A DNA stretch of 64,000 nucleotides from Isoetes taiwanensis. Its lineage: Eukaryota > Streptophyta > Lycopodiopsida > Isoetales > Isoetaceae. The notes beneath the pieces were generated by a model. It was not told the origin of the DNA and ran no database searches. It saw nothing but the letters and a program-made list of their open reading frames with translations. Location of the stretch: positions 12,835,760 to 12,899,759 of the forward strand of contig JAJEKV010000021.1 in NCBI GenBank assembly GCA_021234155.1, given 5' to 3'. A program made the translations under genes and the position numbers. Shown here in pieces: positions 46,707 to 59,325 of this stretch. Position 1 is the first letter of the stretch, and each line of letters starts with the position of its first letter.

Positions 46707-47113
46707 ACTTCATCAACGACACATAATTGGTATTTGTATTACTTGGGTGTGACTTCTTTGCTCCAACTGTGCTGGTGATGTGCCTAAGAAAATGAATCTC
46801 AAGGCAACTCTACACCATAGTTTGGCCAAGAGTTGAGCTCGCATACAGAAAGTTAGAATAAAGTGCAATTTAGCCCATTTCATTCTACAAATTGTAACTT
46901 TGTTGAGCTCACCTTTGTAGGACGCGTCAGGACATTGATAAAGACAATATTGGATATGTCATTTGTAAAAATTATGTGAAAAGAATGCATAGAACTGTGA
47001 CTTGACATAAAAATCGATCTCGATGCTTCACTTTTTTTGTTTTTTTAATACAGATACAAAAATGTACATGGTGAACATTTTGGGTTGCACTAAACCTGTA
47101 AACCCCTCTCAAG

Positions 47114-49260
47114 TCAGTCAAAACTCAATATCACAACCTTAGTAATATCAGGAAACTTGTCTTTTATAGCGGCTTGAATTCCAGTAGCAAGAGGTGCCGG
47201 GCCCTTGTATTTGACCTGGCATTCTCCTGTAGCAGTGTCAACACCAACAACATCAACTGCACCACCATAGTTTTGAATCGCAGGCCGTAACATATCTAGA
47301 TGAGAATTGATAGCCTGGAAGAAGGCAAACAGCAGTAAGGCACAAAACTACCAACATCACATTCACAAAGATACTTACTGCGACATTCACGATAGCATGT
47401 CCTTTGTCTGCATCAACCACATCCAGAACAGCATCTCCAAACTTTTCTCTAATAACCCTCTCTATTCCCAACTTCATTGTAGAAGTTGAACTTGGGCAAG
47501 TGCCACAAGCACCTAGTCATGTATAGGCAGAAGAGAAAGGAATGAGGGTCTATTAAACCACACATATCTCACAATGACATACAAACCAGTTTGATTTAAC
47601 TTATAAGAAGAAAATGAGAATCTGTGGAGGCTGCCAAAATGAAATTCCACTCTCACACAGAAATCAAAGAGTGGGTCACCATGTAATAGCTAGAAGATTT
47701 GCTTGGACATGCTTTGCTGATTGTCTCTTCCTCAATTTTTCAGCGACTTCAGTATATGCTTTCAAAACTACCATAATATCTAGATCTCATTTCTATAAAT
47801 GGAGGAGCAGTGTGTGGGATACTAAGTCCAAAACCCATGCAGATTGGAGTCTGGAAACCTCCAGCAAGCCAATGTAACATATAGTCTCCTGCAAACTCTC
47901 AAAATTTAGGGTTGTCAACGTAGAAACAAAGGCGTGTTTCCTTCTTTTACAGGAAGTTTGAAACGTTCAGGTCTGTAACTATGATTGATAAGTTAAGAAG
48001 CCCTGCTGTGGAAGAATATTTTAAGCTTGCAATTCATTTGTTATTTCCGTATTAATGCATTGTGCAGCACAATTGAAACATTCTAAAGTAACATGCAGAG
48101 TACTCACCTTGCAAACGGAGAGAAACAATGCCACCATCGACAGACAGAACCTCAACATTTCCCCCATCAGCAATAAGATAGGGCCGCACTTCATTCAATA
48201 CAGTATCTACATTCTGCACTGTCAATTCAAATGTTTCAGCAGAGTACAGTCCTGTGCTTTCTTGTTGAACGTCTGCCTTCTGAAAGGGGCTCACTATGTC
48301 TACTTTCCCTAAATCCATGTCTTTCTTATTAGAACTATCCTTCTCAATTGTTTGTTTAGATTGGCCATCAATGACACTACTCCAATCATCACCTTCAACA
48401 GCTTGCATTAACTTGAGCCTTCTTGTGCGGGCGTCGTCGTCCCCTTCTTCAACATCATCCTCATGTATCTTTTCCCCCATAGCTTTTCTCAGCTTCAGCT
48501 TCTTTTCCTCATATTCTTCCCTCTCCTGGTCAGACATAACTTGGTGAATCTTGCCCTTGTTCCCATCCAATTCCCAGTTATTATTATCATCAGGGCAATT
48601 ACCAGGTGGAAGCTTTGCTAATTGTTGCAACCACTGTTGTCTTTCCTCTTCCAACCTTGCCCTAGAAACCATGGACTCATCAGCAAAAAGCTTAACCCTA
48701 ACAAACTGGCATTTTTCCTGCCCTACTCTTTCTCTGTGCCCCTTTAAAGCAAGAACTACATTCCTTGAATATCCTACATACTGGGTCTCACCATTCAAGT
48801 TCTGAATTTCATACACACCTACGAATTTGGCACCATCTCTTGCAGAAACATATTGGGCAAATTCAACCACGCCCGACCCATCATCCTCGCCCTCCAGACC
48901 TGTGAATCCTTTACTGGTAGAAGTAATGCTACCATGTTGGCCCTCTGCTCCACCCTCTCCGTATAAGAATCCATGGAGACCTGCATGGCCTTCTGGGACG
49001 GTATCGTCGGTAACAATGTTTCCAGGGATAGTTGGGGTTGCTGCGCTTAGTTTCCAAACTGAATTGAATCTGCAGAATGAGATATTTGAAACGCTAGAGC
49101 TAGGGGTCGAAATGGTCGAAACCCACTGGCTTGAAAGCCTTGCACAGGTAGATGGAGCCCAGGTTGGCGCGCTTGTGGCTGCCATGAGGAGCTTCATCTT
49201 CCTGGCTATGACTAAAATCCGGGGATCCGTAGTCTCTAATCTTACTGTTGACGTGGGCAA
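47114..49260 (-). CDS. Plastid NFU-type Fe-S scaffold with GIY-YIG-like domain
   Basis: Three exons on the minus strand: 49260-48108, 47512-47379, 47314-47114, GT-AG, 495 aa from the first Met. An internal Met at 49,197 (MKLLMAATSAPTW) starts a more typical Ser/Thr-rich plastid transit peptide and may be the true start (474 aa). Residues 145-210 look like a GIY-YIG fold (FVGVYEIQN, TQYVGYSRNV, LKGH). A charged linker follows (about 240-335). The NFU domain (340-430: LTVQNVDTVLNEVRPYLIADGGNVEV) carries the CGTCPS motif with cluster-binding C387 and C390. A second NFU domain without CxxC follows (AINSHLDMLRPAIQNYGGAV to SFD), as in plastid NFU1-3. Expected role: holding and passing 4Fe-4S clusters to photosystem I and other stromal proteins. 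Confidence 0.92.
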
Positions 49261-49792
49261 AATTGTTGCTTATGTGTCAAAGGCCCACATGAACACCCTA
49301 GGTGACAGGTGTCTCTGGAGGATGGTATTCTCAAAATCTACCTTAATAGCAATTTGGTTATTCAATCAAACTGCAATTTTGATGATAATGCAACTGCAGC
49401 TTGATTATTGATAGACAGGTGATCAAGCTCAAGGGTGACTATTGATTGATATGTAGACAATTAAATGTCAACTACCGCAATGGTAAACACGCCATGGTTT
49501 AAGACAGACTGTGCTGCCAAGGCAATCCCAGCTTATTAGTTATATATACGCACTCGTGATTTCAGATTTTTAACCACAGTGCAATCTCACAAACAAAACT
49601 CAAGATACATTCATTCAGCTGGACAATCATGGCATGCATAATGGATGGCACATGGTGCGTCCAAAGTTAGATGTGGATCTCATATATATTCCATTTAACA
49701 GTATGCCATGACACATTTTGCAGTTCAAGAAAGATACAATTAATTTCATAATCAGGTAAAATCGCAAATCATTTGACTATTGTTGCGTTAAT
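49261..49792. other. Intergenic: DUO1 3' end / NFU promoter
   Basis: About 530 bp between two genes on the same strand. It must contain the MYB 3' UTR and the NFU promoter and 5' UTR. I see no distinctive element. Confidence 0.5.
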
Positions 49793-51077
49793 CTACCACT
49801 CTGAAGGAGCAGTACAAAGAGGCTCCAAACAATCAAATACATCTGTGGGAAAATTCGCTAAAACACTGTCAGGACTACAAGAATCAATCTCCTTCTTCAC
49901 TTGCTCATCAAGGTGAAGGTCGCAATCCATGTCTGAAGAACATAAAACAGGCAACTTCTCCCATCGCTGATTTCCCAAAAGCAAATCTTGTGACAAAATT
50001 GTGTTATCTTGCATCAAAGGCTCTCCTGGTTGTATTAACATATCTAAATCTATCGGACTAGTCGATGCAGCCTCCAGGAAATTAACATCAAAATCCAAGT
50101 TGCTGCTTGGAAGAAGAGAACTTCCCAAATCTGGAAGTGGCAATGGTTCTGCACCTTCATTTGTTGTGGTCGGTTGAACAGAATTTGTTTTTGTATCCTT
50201 CTTAGACCTTGATTTCCGTTTTCCGGACTTGATCCTGGGTTGTGCTTGTGGAGAGACATCAGGCTTGAAGTCATTACCCTCAAGATGAGGGATATACAAA
50301 TCTCCTGAAATTTCTGGAAGCTTTATGTTGAAGACATCATCTTGAGGCACGGGCAATTCACTCAAATAAGCCTCTCTAAACATGTTGTTGTCTCCTCCAA
50401 AATATAAGGGGCCCCCAAAGCTAGATGACATAAGCAGGTTATCATCTATGGGACTTTGTACCTTCAAAAAAGAGATATACAATACATTTCAATGTTTTGA
50501 CAGCTCGTGCATATGAGAAATAAATTACTAATTTACCTCGAAAGTAGAAAATTCTCCAAATGGAGAATCTTTGCCAAAAATGGTTGCTTCTTCATTGCCA
50601 TTATTTGATCCTTTTGGCCTTTGAAGAGCTCTTTGAAGCCTCTTTTGTCTTGTACTCCAGAAATTTTTCACATCATTATCTGTACGACCTGGAAGGCACG
50701 ATGCTATCTTGGCCCATTTATTTCCAAGTTTGGCTTGCATTTCCACAACCAATTTCTCTTCCTCTGGGGAAAACTTGCACCCACTTCTGTGACAAAGGGA
50801 GCAATCATAAGTACCATCTATGTCTGAAAAACACAATGAAAAAATAGATTATAACGAAAAATTTTAGATACCTTTTTAAGTCTGGTTTTAATTTGTTCAC
50901 CCAGCGAAGTCGACACGATTTCCCAGTCCTTGGTAGCAATCCTTTAGCTCGAATTGAGCTCCAATCACGAGGACCATATTGTCGTACATATTCAATTAAT
51001 ATTTCATCCTCCTCAGGCATCCATGGGCCTTTTCTCAACACCTCTTCTCCATTCTGAATCATCTTTACTGAACTCAT
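49793..51077 (-). CDS. DUO1: DUO1-like R2R3 MYB transcription factor
   Basis: Three coding exons on the minus strand: 51077-50872, 50786-50537, 50461-49793; GT-AG; 1,125 nt, 374 aa. R2 (residues 16-69) has W19, W39, W59 ([38 protein letters not shown]). R3 (70-121) has F74, W93, W112 ([41 protein letters not shown]). The RDWSSIR...KGLL...[13 protein letters not shown] string, the extra basic residue before S-G-C-K-F, and the C-terminal acidic ending ([12 protein letters not shown]) match the DUO POLLEN1 family. That family specifies sperm-cell differentiation and activates male-gamete genes. A basic [12 protein letters not shown] region at about 250 could be nuclear localising. No miR159-like site was noticed. 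A GAMYB-type alternative fits less well. Confidence 0.9.
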
Positions 51078-51672
51078 GGAAATTGTTCAAAAGATATTAT
51101 TTAGTACATTGCTCTTCCTATGTTGGAATAATGAGCAAAAGTTCTCCAACATATAGTAAGTCCTCTTTTAGCAGCTATAATACATAAAATAATACATTAG
51201 TAAACGAATATATCATTGTTCACCATATACTCCACACAAACTGCATAATACTCTGACTGGCATTTAATTCCCAATTAAGCTACGGCTCATTATCCAATTT
51301 TGCAGCGCATTGTTTACTCTGTTCTGTATATGCTGCCCCTAGGGGAATTGGACCCCCACATAGCCTCCAGGAGGACATGATAAATCAGATCGGAGTCTTT
51401 CTTCTGCTACTTTCTAAAATTGCACAACTAGATAATAAAATCAGGTGAAAAGAAACTGAGTGATCAAAGTTCCAAAAATAGACAATGATTGAATTCTAAA
51501 ACTTGCCAATCTCTAGATAGTGCATTTTCCAGCGATATATCAAGGTTTAATGACTTACTATCAGTAAGGAAAACTACGCAATGAGCAGCCATAACAGAAG
51601 TTCTAATCCTGCTTCTAACCACCAAATATAAATCCGATTGATGATCTGATCTCAGAAAGACAAAGATATTAC

Positions 51673-52802
51673 CTGAGATTTCTTGCATTTATTCCAGATT
51701 ACACTCCGCTGGTATAAGAATGGAATAAATGTGTTACAGATATTGTAGAAGGAACCAGATACCTCAACGAAAAATCCTCTTTCCATCATGAAGATACTCC
51801 TTTAATCCCAAGTGAAGACCAGGTAAGGAGCTAGATGAAGGTCCTAAACCAAGGAAACAACATGTATTTATCCCTACAACAAAAAGAAATACAGATCTTC
51901 TAATGACAAATAAAAGATTGTTTCTGCTCAGCATGGCACGGGAATAATCCAGCACATGTATACAAATCATCATAATATACATAAGCAAAATAGATTGGCA
52001 AATATAAGCTCAAACTGCGCAAAAGGCTTACCCTGCCCCTTGAGGACGTGGATTTGCTTCACAGATATAGCTGCAGCCAATATTTAATGAAAGAAGGATA
52101 GGCAAATGCATAAACTTACGATCCGTAGTCAACCAACCCATCAAACCGATGCCCTAAAGATAGATTTCGTTTTCAAGATCTAAATATACTTGCAGTTCTA
52201 ACCTAGTAGAAATAAATTGCAAAATTGCTATCATGCCGTTTTAACATTTAGAATAGCTTTCAACATTATCGTCAAAACTAGACAACCTGGCTTCCAAGAG
52301 TTTTACACGTCTTGTCCACAACAACATTTCGAATTTAACAACAAACAGGCAGAGCTGTAACAAAGGAGTTGCTCAAAACGATAAAAAACATGAATCCGTT
52401 TATGCGTAGGCATTACAATACCTAGAATACATGGCTACCTCGTGAAACTTAAAATTATTACGGTTGTACAGCTTCCATTAAGCTAACAGCTAAACTCATT
52501 GCATACCAGGAAGACTTGTCTGACTGCAAATTCCAATCAGATTACAACCTGTAAAACAACAACCCCAATTTCAATTTTCAAGTTGATAGGGCAACAACAG
52601 AAGAACAACAATGGAAGGGGCATACCTGATACAAATGTCGTACTGCTGAATTGCTCGAATAAAAGCCCTAGCAGCAGGATTTTGAGCTGGAATGAGGAAC
52701 CTAGGGGGGAGATCGGACGATAAAAAATTCGATAACAGCAAGGGGCAACAGAAGGAGGGGATGGGTTGAAGAGAGGAGCGGCAAAGGGGCAAAGGATATA
52801 TA
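51673..52802 (-). promoter_or_regulatory. Candidate promoter and non-coding 5' exons of the DUO1-like gene
   Basis: Upstream of the ATG exon, four minus-strand segments have good splice signals in order. There is a first segment ending at a CAG|GTATGC donor (52,626). Next is 52,070-52,032 (CTGCAG acceptor, GG|GTAAGC donor). Then 51,843-51,763 (TTTAG acceptor, GAG|GTATCT donor) and 51,708-51,673 (ACCAG acceptor, CAG|GTAATA donor). A TATATATCC box on the minus strand at about 52,795-52,802 could be the TATA element, giving a start near 52,765. No coding frame joins them, so they would form a multi-intron 5' UTR. All of this is predicted from splice consensus only. Confidence 0.35.
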
Positions 52803-52919
52803 GATAGATAGATTTGGAGAGCGAAGATTTGGCTATGGAGACGGAAGAGAGGAAGAATGAAAGCCCTGGACGGCAGCGCCGTTGGCAGTTACCGTTTGCA
52901 AACGCCGTTAAGCGCACAA

Positions 52920-54385
52920 CATTGCGAACATTCCGTCAATCAACCATCCGGGTATTTTTGGGTTGCCCCTAGGGGGCAAACCCTTGTTTATGTGGGCTTT
53001 TGGCATATCCTAGGTATATGCTAAAATATCCCTAGGATGCTGGTGACTGCTAAAAACTTATGATTGGCTGTAAATGCTAGGTCACTTCTGTTGGTGGGCA
53101 GCCGCTCTCGAAACCGGCTAACCGGAGAGGTATCTTGGGCAGATGGCAAGTATTTTGAGCCAGATCCATAGATTTTCCAGGTCCTTACGGTTCTCCGGCA
53201 CAAGAAGCAATTGGCGCAAGAAGAGAATGCCGCTATCAATCTCTATATTACGGACACTCTAGAAGTTAAATAAATAGAACCTCAGCTTTTTCTCTCGCTC
53301 GTCTCTGGAGATGCAGTGGCCGAGCTTGGAGCTCAGATGCTTTGCTTGCTTTGTGGTTGGGTGGACGAATAGAGGAAAGATCTAGGTATGCCATGGAAGC
53401 AGCTGTATCAAAGGAAAAAATAGAAGTTAGAGTTTCACGAGGTGTAGCCTGAATAATGATTTCTATTCTTTTATAAAGATTGAAAATGGTTCGAATTTAA
53501 TATTCGACTCCTTTTTGTGATCTGAGGACTGGTCATAAAACACTTTCGATTTAGCGGATGATGGCAAGAATAGACAGAAGAATAGATTGAAGTTCTAGCA
53601 TTAGGTGTCTCAAGAACGGATTTGGAGGCCATTCGGTGATTTACTCCTCTATTTTCTTCCGATTCTCACGAGCTTTGATTTCTCGATATAAGCATCTTAA
53701 GATTTATTTAGTTTGGGAAGCCCAAGATCTTTATTATGGCTTTGCATTTTGAGCTATCAGCCATGGCGATTGTTTTCCATGGATGGTTAAGATCCGAATC
53801 CAATAGCCTTACGCCCCTTTTTGAAGAATTGAATCCTTTGCTCTAAATGCGAGGTGCATCAATTGGCATTTGAAAAGTAGTAGAGCTCGTAAATGTATTT
53901 CGTTTGAACACGCTTAATGGTGCAAATTTTGCATATATTGATAGCAATAGGTTTTATTGTGTTGTTTTATTGGAAAAGTCTGAGTCATGGAAGTTTGTAG
54001 AAATATCTCAAGCTTTTCCTCATCCTTTTCGATTGCTTGTGCAAGTAGTGTGTGTGGTCGTTTATAGCCATGCTTGATCAAAGAATGGCCAGGATCCGGC
54101 AGTTCATTTCCTATGGCACTTTCCATTTGGGCAAAACATGGCAAGCCAAGTAAATCGAGCTTTGAGTCTCTCAGATGATATGTTCGGGCGGATCAATGTA
54201 TTTGAATATGATCTCGCCATCGAAAAAAAAAAAAAATTGCATGTTTTTAGAGGGTTTATATTATGGAAAATAAATAGAAAAACACCCGCCTTGAATATGA
54301 TCTCCCCGGTAATTTCCCCTTCCTTGAAGCTTGCCTTTCTTGATATTTAGATCCTTTGTAGATGTTAATTGATGCAAGATTTGTG
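52920..54385. other. No gene recognised
   Basis: Sequence between the putative MYB promoter and the O-methyltransferase pseudogene. Short frames on both strands lack recognisable motifs. An A-run lies at 54,222-54,236. Confidence 0.4.
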
Positions 54386-54388
54386 CAG

Positions 54389-54903
54389 AATTTGATGACA
54401 ACTTCCGCAGATGAGGGACAATTTTTAGGATTGCTTCTTAAGATCATCAATGCAAAAAATACTCTTGAGATTGGCGTTTATCTTTGGTTATTCTCGCTTA
54501 GCACAACAGCTTGCTCTCGCCGGAAGATGGCAAGGTTTGTCTTGAAACACTCGGGCTTAAGTTGCTTTGAGTAGAAGCTTAAATACCGGTCTCTTTGCGG
54601 GTTATTGCCATGGATATCAACGGGGAAAACTTTGAACTAGGTTATCCATATATGGTAGAAGCAGGGGTTGATCACAAGATAGATTTCCGCGAAGGCCCTG
54701 CTTTGGAAGCTCTTGACAAAATGCTCGAAGATGTAAATACTCATTCATGTCTACAAGAGAAAAGGATGCATAAAGAGATTAACATGGTTCCATTTGATTT
54801 TACAGGAAAATCATCTCAACTCTTTTGATTTCATTTTTGTGGATGCGGATAAGGACAACTATCTAAATTATCATGAGAGGCTATTGAAGCGATTATGGAA
54901 GAT
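54389..54903 (+). pseudogene. Caffeoyl-CoA O-methyltransferase pseudogene
   Basis: Plus-strand remnants of a class I plant CCoAOMT. After a TGTGCAG acceptor the frame reads [18 protein letters not shown] and [11 protein letters not shown] (SAM-binding motif I), and the frame then breaks in the GYSLL region. It resumes at 54,601 with [16 protein letters not shown] and [16 protein letters not shown]. After an apparent small intron (acceptor TTTTACAG at about 54,806) comes [22 protein letters not shown], which includes the metal/SAM-binding DADKDNY motif. The N-terminal quarter and everything after the motif (the IGYDNTLW region onward) are missing. The intact enzyme methylates caffeoyl-CoA in lignin-monomer synthesis. 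This copy is dead. Confidence 0.88.
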
Positions 54904-57900
54904 GATATTGCTCTTTCATTGTCTGCTGTTTGCGATTCTCACATAGATAGCAAGCATGATGCTGATATAGTATATCTTTGTTTGACAACATATTTATTAT
55001 CAGGCAGTCAACGGGTCGTGAGATTGCCATGATGGCACTTTTGGCTTATCTTTCATACACCATACCAGAGGTTGGTTCTAAGTGTAGAAGGCATTGAAAC
55101 CATAGTTTCTAACGTCTATTTTTACAGCTCTGTAAATTGAGCGAATCCTGAGCATATTCTTTTGTGGGATTGTGATGTCCCATTACACCTGGGCACAACG
55201 TGACAGAAAACTCCAGAAAAAACAGCCAAGTATGTTCATCATTTGTTCTGCATTTATTCTGCATTTGTTCTGCTTTATGCCCTGACTCGTTTGGGCCTTG
55301 CATAAAAATATTTCGAGCTTTTCTTGACATTTGGCACAAGTTTGGGCTGCATTCTAGTTCTTTCTTGAAAATAATGTATAATAGCAGGTTAAAATGCAAT
55401 TATAAGGGACAGAAGAACCGTTTGCAACGCAAGCTTGCTGAACATTACTATAGAAACCTTCGACTGGAGGTCAGCTGAATCATATTTCTAAAGTTAGTGA
55501 TTCATTGCCAAATTAGCTTGATATTTGGACCTTTCGATCATTCAAAATTCATCTTTGTTAGAGGTGACACAATCAATGGGAACGTGAGTCTATATGTTTG
55601 CCTCAATAACGGTTTGTGCATCTATAGTGTTGGCGCTTCGTGAATTCTCTCCCGCTCTCAAAATATGAAGGCGCTTCACGTCTCTTGCCTCTCGATGGTA
55701 CTCTGTTGCATAGCGGGCGGACATGATACTCATATAGCGGCATATATTGGAATAGAACACCAATAGTGGATCTAACTAAACATGATGCTCATAAGCGGAT
55801 GTCCATTATTTTGAGGTGTTTGATTCTTTGTTTTATGCAACAACAATACTTATGGAGCATCTCAAAAGGAAGTCAAACTCTCTCAAAGGTTGAGGCATAT
55901 TTGTTGGATATCGTAAATCACAAGGGCTGGAAAATATGCGATCCCCGGTCAATTCAAGTATTTGCGCCCGGAATGAAAGCAACTTACGTCAACTTTACCA
56001 AACTAGGAGCTTACTATTTGAACAAAGCTTTATCACCTTATTCCTGTAAAGTAATTGAACCAGTTTCATATGGTGTAAGTATTTTATTAAAGTAGAATAG
56101 TTGATTTCTTCGAACGAACCAGCTCAAAACGTAAAGAGACAGTGTCAAAAGAAGATGATTAATAGAAACAAGCAGCACTTGGTCAACTTATGCTTCCCAA
56201 AATTTTCACATCCAAGCTCACCGTGAGGAATTTTGTGTACTGTTGGAAAGTCGTTTGAAATTTAAACCAAGCGACCATGTGCTTGAAACATTCTCAAAGC
56301 TTCGACAAACGGCATAGCCTCAATCTCACTCGAATGCACAAGACGTATGAGGCCAGATTCAAATCATTTTATGAAATTCAAAAGACATTCTGGCATTAGT
56401 ATATATTAACTACACTGCCCTGTTCAATAAATTCAAATTCAATAATGCAAATATCAGCAGAATTAGATGTGCCATCAATTGGAATTTTTCCAACCCATGC
56501 AATTCAATCTTGAAGAATGTCAGTGAGGTGTGGCACGTATGTGTTTGTATATATGACATATTTCTATCAAGTTGAAAAGATTACTTGCAGTATGTGCTAC
56601 TTTTGATTCATACACTAATATTCAAATGGACAAGTTAAAGTATTTAACAATTTTCAACTTTTTGCTGATTATTTTAGATGAGTTTCTAAATAAGATGGTT
56701 TGTTTATTAGTTCATCGCAGACATCCTTGCTTAACCTTTATTAAGAGATGCATTTATCTCCTCAATTCGTAGTTTGCCTTCCATGTTTCAAAGTGTGTGC
56801 ATTTAGGTTCAACATTATGGTACATTTGCATTTAGTCCATTAGAGAATATTACCTAGTGTGGTTGTTTTCCCTCTTATCCCCACAAGGGCACGCTAACAT
56901 TTTTCTACCCTTAAACCTTTAAGCCTAATTAGAAAATAAAGTCTCAATGCTCTAAATCCTTGAATTTTTTTAGAATCTCTGGATATAGCCATGAATATAA
57001 ATTGGAATTTAAATGAATATTTTTTTTCCTATCAATTCTTTTATACTCACTATTCTTTCTACCATTGACTAATTTATATTTACGTATTGAATACGATCAT
57101 TAAACACGATTTCTTTTTTTTTCATCTTGCCATCCCTTTCAATTGTCACCGCAGCCCGTTCCCTGTTGAAAGTTCTGACTTGAAATTAATTAGATTTCTT
57201 TCCACATTTGTGTCCTGCAATGAAGATCTATCCTTGAAAAAAGGGAGGTAGATAAAGCATAGTAGAAATAGAAAATGTAAATGTTGGTAACGAGTTTATG
57301 TTGGTAAATGAATTGTTTTCCCAACCCTATGTTCTTAGTGGACATTAAGATCTTTTATGGTCTCAGTAGACATTTAAGATCTATTATAATAGTAACATTT
57401 TGGTTGTGGGACAATAAGTAGGCAAGGAATTGAGGCAACAAATCTTAATAAATGGCCATATTGGTATTGCTATTGTAGTTTGAACCAGTTATTACACTTG
57501 GTGAACATCAGGTGTCTTATGTTTTAAAGGAGGTGATCTAGTTGAGTGTTAAGGCCTTCCCATCTTCCATCTGAAGCCTATCTGAAGGGGGAGGTTAGCA
57601 AGTCGATCACGTCATTTGTGCATCCATATATTCTCAGCACTGTTAGATATGAGGCAAAATTTGAGGCAAATAAGCATCCTGGGCGCTGCCTCAAATTATT
57701 CCATTCCTCGTCATTGGGTTTTGCCTTGGAAATTTGTGTTTGCCCGAGTTGCATTTGTTTAAGCAGAATGATGGTTCTTTACGTATTTTCACTCCTTTTT
57801 GGATTGTTGCCATTGTTGAGAATATTATCGTAAGGATGAGAGTGCATAATGACCACGATGTATGGGTCGAGGATTTAGGACTCAAGACAGAACTTCCATT

Positions 57901-59320
57901 TTGAGCTTCCTTCTGGTCTGTCAGTTCTGCCATTAAGCATTAGAAGCTGGTATTTTCGTTGAATTTCAATGACAATGTGCTCATTATGGTTGGTCTCTGA
58001 TTTCACAGCCAAAGAAGATCTTGCCACAGCTATTACATGCGTGTGGTTGCACCGATTTCTCAAGGGCTCCCTTCCTTGACTTAATTCCCAAAAAGCCCTT
58101 CGTATTTTTAAAATTCCCAAAATGCCCTTAAATTTTAAATATTTTCCCAAATAGCCCCGTATATTTTATAGTTCTGAAATTCGTGTGTTCTTTATTTCAC
58201 AGGTTGCTAAACTCTTTAGCTACATTTTGGAAGATAAAGGTAGTTCGTTGGCTACAGAGGATTTCGTTTCTAAATGTTCGGGGTTATGGTTTTAAATTGA
58301 CTGTCAAAATATGACTTTGAACTATGATTTAAGCCACTTCACCCTCCGGCCATGGAGGGCAACCCTCCGTGCGCAGCACCTTGTTTTTTTATGCTTTGCA
58401 TGCCGATACCCGTATATTATACCTAACATATTTTTTAGTGGCGCCACCATATCACCATATATAATTCAGTTTGTTTTTCTGTTTGAAGCTATATTTGGTG
58501 CTATTTTGTTTGAAGCATTCTGGTAGTGACACGTATATGTTTGAGGCTATTTTGCTATGTGCTGAGGATGCCGTCAAATAATGGAAAATGGGGTTTCTTC
58601 GAGAGCAAGCCGCCTTGGCAAAATCCCAGTTGATCCGGCATCGAGTCCTGGCTCCGGCACTGGCTTCGGCGCTTCTTCAAGGGCTTCTTCGGCTTCTGTG
58701 GTGGTTCTTCAAGGACTCTAGCTTCTTCTTCTATGGCGCATCTGGAGCAGGTAAAGAGCTGCGGATTGTAGAATAAATAGAATGGAATCGATTTAGGGTT
58801 GTTGGGGTTACGGTTACACCATTCAATTCTTCTTTGATTGCAATAATGTGGAGCATAATGGCATTCCTTAAAAGAATCAGATTCAATGCGGATTTGGGGA
58901 TTTTTTTGTTGAATCTTCCCATTTCTTGCTCTACAAGCAATGTGCGTGGCAGCCGTGTGAAGCTATTTAATGTCTTGGCAGGCCGACGATCATAGAAGCA
59001 GGTTGTGCTTTGGGGATTTGTCTGGCTCGGACGATTTGCTTCTCAGATTATGATAAAAAAAATGATGATACAGAAACTGTTACGTAATGTAGGTCTTAGG
59101 AAGTGGGCGGGATGATATAAAGATATGCAAGAACAGAGGGACCCTATTCTGAAGGTCTGGATTGAGGTTTCTTAGTTTAGATTTGTTCCTCTCCTTTCAC
59201 TTCTTGCAGGTCTTGGCAATGGAGGATACATTCCCTTCTTCTTGCAAGTGTAATGGCTGTGGCCCAGACCTTTTTTTTGTCTTTTTTCTCTTTTTACATA
59301 TCTTACTATGCTTTCTCTCT
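54904..59320. other. Largely unassigned interval
   Basis: A few open frames on the plus strand have no family match that I can support: 55,766-56,095 (109 residues, VEAYLLDIVNHKGWKICD then FAPGMKATYVNFTKLGAYY) and 57,546-57,833 (95 residues). The first has a composition that looks protein-like, but I see no supporting splice structure or neighbour. The rest is AT-rich and non-coding. Confidence 0.35.
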
Positions 59321-59325
59321 CCAGC

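Noticed and set aside
48827-49411. Long plus-strand open frame opposite NFU exon 1
   Set aside because: It is the antisense shadow of a well supported spliced gene and has no recognisable motif.
55766-56095. 109-residue plus-strand frame as a gene
   Set aside because: The composition is plausible, but no family, splice partner or conserved motif could be recognised. Kept only as unassigned.
58588-58776. Possible membrane protein frame (LLQGLLRLLWWFFKDSSFFF)
   Set aside because: Hydrophobicity comes from a short 'cttcttc'-rich stretch; there is no other support.
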